From positions 1-33,408 of the forward strand of contig JAWVFT010000083.1 of NCBI GenBank assembly GCA_033855775.1: a stretch of 33,408 bases of DNA. Reading direction: 5' to 3'. Made by a program: the position numbers and the translations under genes. Under the pieces are notes generated by a model, which ran no database searches, had not been told where the DNA came from, and was given only the letters and a program-made list of their open reading frames with translations. Source of the DNA: DASVTR01 sp033855775 (lineage in GTDB: Bacteria; Acidobacteriota; Blastocatellia; Pyrinomonadales; Pyrinomonadaceae). Positions 29,526-33,408 of the stretch are shown in pieces. How positions within the stretch are numbered: position 1 is the stretch's first letter; each line of letters starts with the position of its first letter.

Positions 29526-29554
29526 TTGACAGTTGGTGGCAAAATCCGTATAGT
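29526..29554 (+). promoter_or_regulatory. Near-consensus sigma70 promoter, probably of the str operon
   Basis: TTGACA (29526-29531) is a perfect -35 and TATAGT (29549-29554) a 5/6 -10, with a 17-base spacer. It is the strongest promoter match in the window and points to rpsL, whose GTG lies about 450 bases downstream. Confidence 0.75.
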
Positions 29555-30008
29555 CTCTCGTTTCGGACGACAGTCTGAATCCAATAGCGCAACGTCTGGT
29601 TGGTTTTGGTCGGTGTGGAGGCGTTGCCCGGCTGTGTGGTTTTGAGCAGCCGCTTGACAAATATTGTGGCGTAAAGGCTCACGCCGCGATTGCTCACGGC
29701 CCTGCAAAAAGGGCTTGGGCCAATCGCTCCAGCGCATTCTGAGCACGCACGCGCGGCTGCCGGTCTTAACCAGACCGAAGGCTGGCTCGTCCCTATTTAT
29801 TGGCGACGCCACAGAAAAGTTTCGGCTTCTGAGGGAAGCCATTATCCACACCCTTTTGTAACCAGAACATCCCTCAATCACAACGTTTTTTACAGGACAG
29901 CCGCCTGCGCTGACTGCCGTACAGGTTACGGAAAGAGGCAGGTTGAGCGCCTTTTTGCGCTTTCGTCGAACCGGAGCGCGATTTGGTTTATTAAGAGGAT
30001 TACGAGCA

Positions 30009-30416
30009 GTGCCGACAATTAATCAGCTTGTTCGCAAAGGCCGCCAGGCGGTGAAGTACAAAACGGCCAGCCCGGCCCTTCAGGAATCGCCGCAACGGCG
30101 CGGCGTCTGCACCCGCGTTTACACGCAGACGCCCAAGAAGCCCAATTCCGCCCTGCGCAAGGTGGCGCGCGTGCGCCTGACCAACGGCATCGAGGTGACG
30201 ACCTACATTCCGGGCGTCGGCCACAATTTGCAGGAGCACTCGATTGTGCTCATTCGCGGAGGCCGCGTGAAGGATTTGCCGGGCGTGCGTTATCACGTTA
30301 TTCGCGGCACGCTCGACAGCGTTGGCGTCGCCGACCGCAAACAGGGCCGCTCCAAGTACGGCGCGAAACGTCCGAAAGCGGGAGTCGCCGCCGGAGCCGC
30401 TAAAGGCAAGAAGTAA
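30009..30416 (+). CDS. rpsL: Ribosomal protein uS12
   Basis: The protein has 135 residues and is a small-subunit ribosomal protein at the decoding centre. It starts at GTG 30009 (PTINQLVRKGR follows), with AAGAGGA about 10 bases before; an in-frame ATG at 29943 would add an Arg-rich tail not found in S12. Signature blocks are RRGVCTRVYTQTPKKPNSAL, GHNLQEHS and GGRVKDLPGVRYH. K43 and K88, the sites where substitutions give streptomycin resistance in E. coli, are the sensitive-type Lys, and D89, the RimO methylthiolation site, is present. The C-terminal tail AGVAAGAAKGKK extends about 10 residues past E. coli S12. It is the first gene of the str operon; rpoB/rpoC are not upstream. Confidence 0.99.
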   Translation: MPTINQLVRKGRQAVKYKTASPALQESPQRRGVCTRVYTQTPKKPNSALRKVARVRLTNGIEVTTYIPGVGHNLQEHSIVLIRGGRVKDLPGVRYHVIRGTLDSVGVADRKQGRSKYGAKRPKAGVAAGAAKGKK

Positions 30417-30422
30417 AACCTA

Positions 30423-30492
30423 GGGGCTAGGGGACGGGGGTTAGGGGTTAGGGAAGACCGAACTCCAATCCCCAACCCCGGCCCCCAACCCC
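30423..30492. repeat. rpsL-rpsG spacer repeat with G-runs on one arm and C-runs on the other
   Basis: The + strand has runs of G4, G4, G5, G4 and G3 separated by two or three bases (30423-30453), and 30470-30492 has C4, C4, C5, C4 with two-base gaps. The arms form an imperfect inverted repeat, and each strand fits the canonical G-quadruplex pattern once. The unit resembles TTAGGGG. Confidence 0.8.
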
Positions 30493-30505
30493 TTAATTTA
30501 AAGAT

Positions 30506-30976
30506 ATGCCAAGACGAAGAGTTGCAGACAGACGCGATGTTTTGCCCGACCCGGTTTACAACAGCCCGCTGGTGACGAAGTTCATCAACGGCATCATGCT
30601 CGGCGGGAAAAAGTCAACGGCGGAGCAGATTTTCTACAGCGCCTTGACGCAGATTGGCGATAAGGCGGGCGACGAGCCTTTGAAGGTCTTCAAGCGCGCC
30701 ATCGAGAATGTGCGCCCGACGGTCGAAGTCAAATCACGGCGCGTCGGCGGCTCGACCTATCAGGTTCCGGTCGAAGTTCATCAGGAGCGGCGCGGGGCTT
30801 TGGCGATTCGCTGGATTGTCCAGTATGCGCGCGGTCGCGGCGAGAAGACGATGGTTGACCGCCTCGCGGGCGAGTTGCTCGACGCGGCCAACAATCGCGG
30901 CAACTCCGTCAAGAAGAAAGACGACACGCACCGCATGGCCGAAGCCAACAAGGCTTTCGCGCACTATAAATGGTAA
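30506..30976 (+). CDS. rpsG: Ribosomal protein uS7
   Basis: The protein has 156 residues, the usual bacterial length. It nucleates assembly of the 30S head by binding 16S rRNA. It begins MPRRRVADRRDVLPDPVYNS and contains FINGIMLGGKKSTAEQIFY, VEVKSRRVGGSTYQVPVEV and RWIVQYARGR, with an ending RMAEANKAFAHYKW, all typical. The ATG at 30506 has no evident Shine-Dalgarno (ATTTAAAGAT before it). Together with the structured spacer this suggests translation depends on ribosomes arriving from rpsL or on the spacer structure. In E. coli S7 controls the operon by binding this spacer; whether that holds here is unknown. Confidence 0.99.
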   Translation: MPRRRVADRRDVLPDPVYNSPLVTKFINGIMLGGKKSTAEQIFYSALTQIGDKAGDEPLKVFKRAIENVRPTVEVKSRRVGGSTYQVPVEVHQERRGALAIRWIVQYARGRGEKTMVDRLAGELLDAANNRGNSVKKKDDTHRMAEANKAFAHYKW

Positions 30977-30989
30977 CGCCGTGATGGGC

Positions 30990-31050
30990 GATAGGTAATA
31001 GGTGATAAGAAAAATCATTTACCTATCACCTGTCACTTATGACCTATAAC
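30990..31050. repeat. Imperfect inverted repeat in the rpsG-fusA spacer
   Basis: ATAGGTGATAAG (30998-31009) pairs with CTTATGACCTAT (31036-31047), with one mismatch, and GATAGGT (30990-30996) with ACCTATC (31021-31027). The arms are built from seven- to eight-base TAGGTGA-like units. The repeat ends seven bases before the fusA ATG. Confidence 0.7.
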
Positions 31051-31057
31051 TAAAGCA

Positions 31058-33154
<2,097 letters not shown>

Positions 33155-33156
33155 TT

Positions 33157-33221
33157 ATAGATGATAGACACGTGATAAGAGAGTCGCTCTTTCCTATCAT
33201 CCATCATCCATCACCTGTTAT
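33157..33221. repeat. Imperfect inverted repeat in the fusA-tuf spacer
   Basis: GATGATAG (33160-33167) pairs with CTATCATC (33194-33201), and AAGAG (33177-33181) with CTCTT (33187-33191) around an AGTCG loop. The right arm continues as CATCATCCATCA tandem units to 33221. It starts a few bases after the fusA stop and is followed by a good tuf ribosome-binding site (AGAGG at about 33231). Confidence 0.65.
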
Positions 33222-33242
33222 TGAGGAGCGAGAGGTAAACAA

Positions 33243-33408
33243 ATGAGCAAGGAAAAATTTGATCGATCGAAGCCGCACGTTAACATCGGAACCATCGGGC
33301 ACGTGGATCACGGCAAGACGACCCTGACTGCGGCCATCACCAAAGTGTTGGCCAAGCATAACCCGAAGATCACCGTCCGGGCCTTTGATTCCATCGATAA
33401 CGCCCCCG
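33243..33408 (+). CDS. tuf: Translation elongation factor Tu, N-terminal part (3' truncated by window)
   Basis: Fifty-five codons are visible. They begin MSKEKFDRSKPHVNIGTIGH followed by VDHGKTTLTAAITKVLAKHN, which holds the GHVDHGKT P-loop of EF-Tu. The segment after the P-loop, KITVRAFDSIDNAP, leads to the switch I region expected beyond the window. GAGGAGCGAGAGG precedes the ATG. It is the last of the classical rpsL-rpsG-fusA-tuf order. Nothing unusual is visible in the part present. Confidence 0.98.
   Translation, partial: MSKEKFDRSKPHVNIGTIGHVDHGKTTLTAAITKVLAKHNPKITVRAFDSIDNAP

Larger units (their letters stand above)
29243..30008. other. 766-base spacer upstream of the str operon
   Basis: This is the longest gene-free stretch in the window. 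The left half has a repeat block (29349-29458). A near-consensus promoter lies at 29526-29554, so the rpsL transcript would carry about 450 bases of leader. Within the leader are small hairpins, for example GCCCT/AGGGC near 29699-29714 and GGTCT/AGACC near 29762-29776, and a GCGC-CTTTTT-GCGC element near 29949-29962. Open frames on both strands (such as 29450-29881 antisense) give no recognisable protein. I find no tRNA or known riboswitch. Confidence 0.5.

Noticed and set aside
29260..29529. 89-residue + strand open frame before the str promoter
   Set aside because: It is largely the translated repeat block and ends at the promoter; no ribosome-binding site.
29450..29881. Antisense open frame upstream of rpsL, considered as a small gene
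   Set aside because: It crosses the near-consensus promoter and hairpins, and its translation matches no family I know.

Overview
The window looks like a chromosomal segment of a GC-rich, Gram-negative-type soil bacterium, most likely an Acidobacteriota member (Blastocatellia or a related class). This assignment is an inference from gene style. Several proteins start with a short CPxC...FCxxDG zinc ribbon, linkers are rich in Pro/Gln or Asn-Ala, and a Ser/Thr kinase carries PEGA and FGE-like domains. No rRNA, tRNA, CRISPR array, phage gene or intact insertion sequence was seen.

Region by region: 2-6215 holds the end of a cyclic-nucleotide-binding protein, endonuclease IV (nfo), leucyl-tRNA synthetase (leuS), an exported NPP-type phosphodiesterase and a small one-span membrane protein. 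6731-17570 is a + strand signalling and envelope block. It contains a zinc-ribbon/kinase/PEGA/coiled-coil/TM/FGE protein, an exported TPR protein, a zinc-ribbon TM protein, a triple-FHA ABC transporter, an exported protein of unknown function and a TlpA-like thioredoxin lipoprotein. The kinase and FHA-ABC pair recalls the mycobacterial PknF/Rv1747 pair, so phosphothreonine control of an exporter is a reasonable hypothesis. 17713-20433 holds a CsbD-like stress protein, a free-standing RsbRD-N-like domain and a GH3 beta-N-acetylhexosaminidase of the NagZ type.

20621-23755 is a compact cassette of three exported proteins rich in Cys, His or Met: a CC/CxxC protein, an outer-membrane-type protein with HDxMPGMN repeats, and a PCYCHC-motif protein. 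It is the best candidate here for an undescribed system, probably copper or another soft metal. 23764-29242 mixes a zinc-ribbon/L7-L12-like/TM/NHL protein, an exported unknown, a short-chain dehydrogenase, a divergent QueA-family protein and a one-span protein with an NTF2-like end. 30009-33408 is the str operon (rpsL, rpsG, fusA, tuf), with a strong sigma70-like promoter about 450 bases upstream.

A recurring theme is that many spacers, including all three inside the str operon, carry a different imperfect inverted repeat built from short tandem units. The rpsL-rpsG spacer also carries G-quadruplex-type G runs on both strands.
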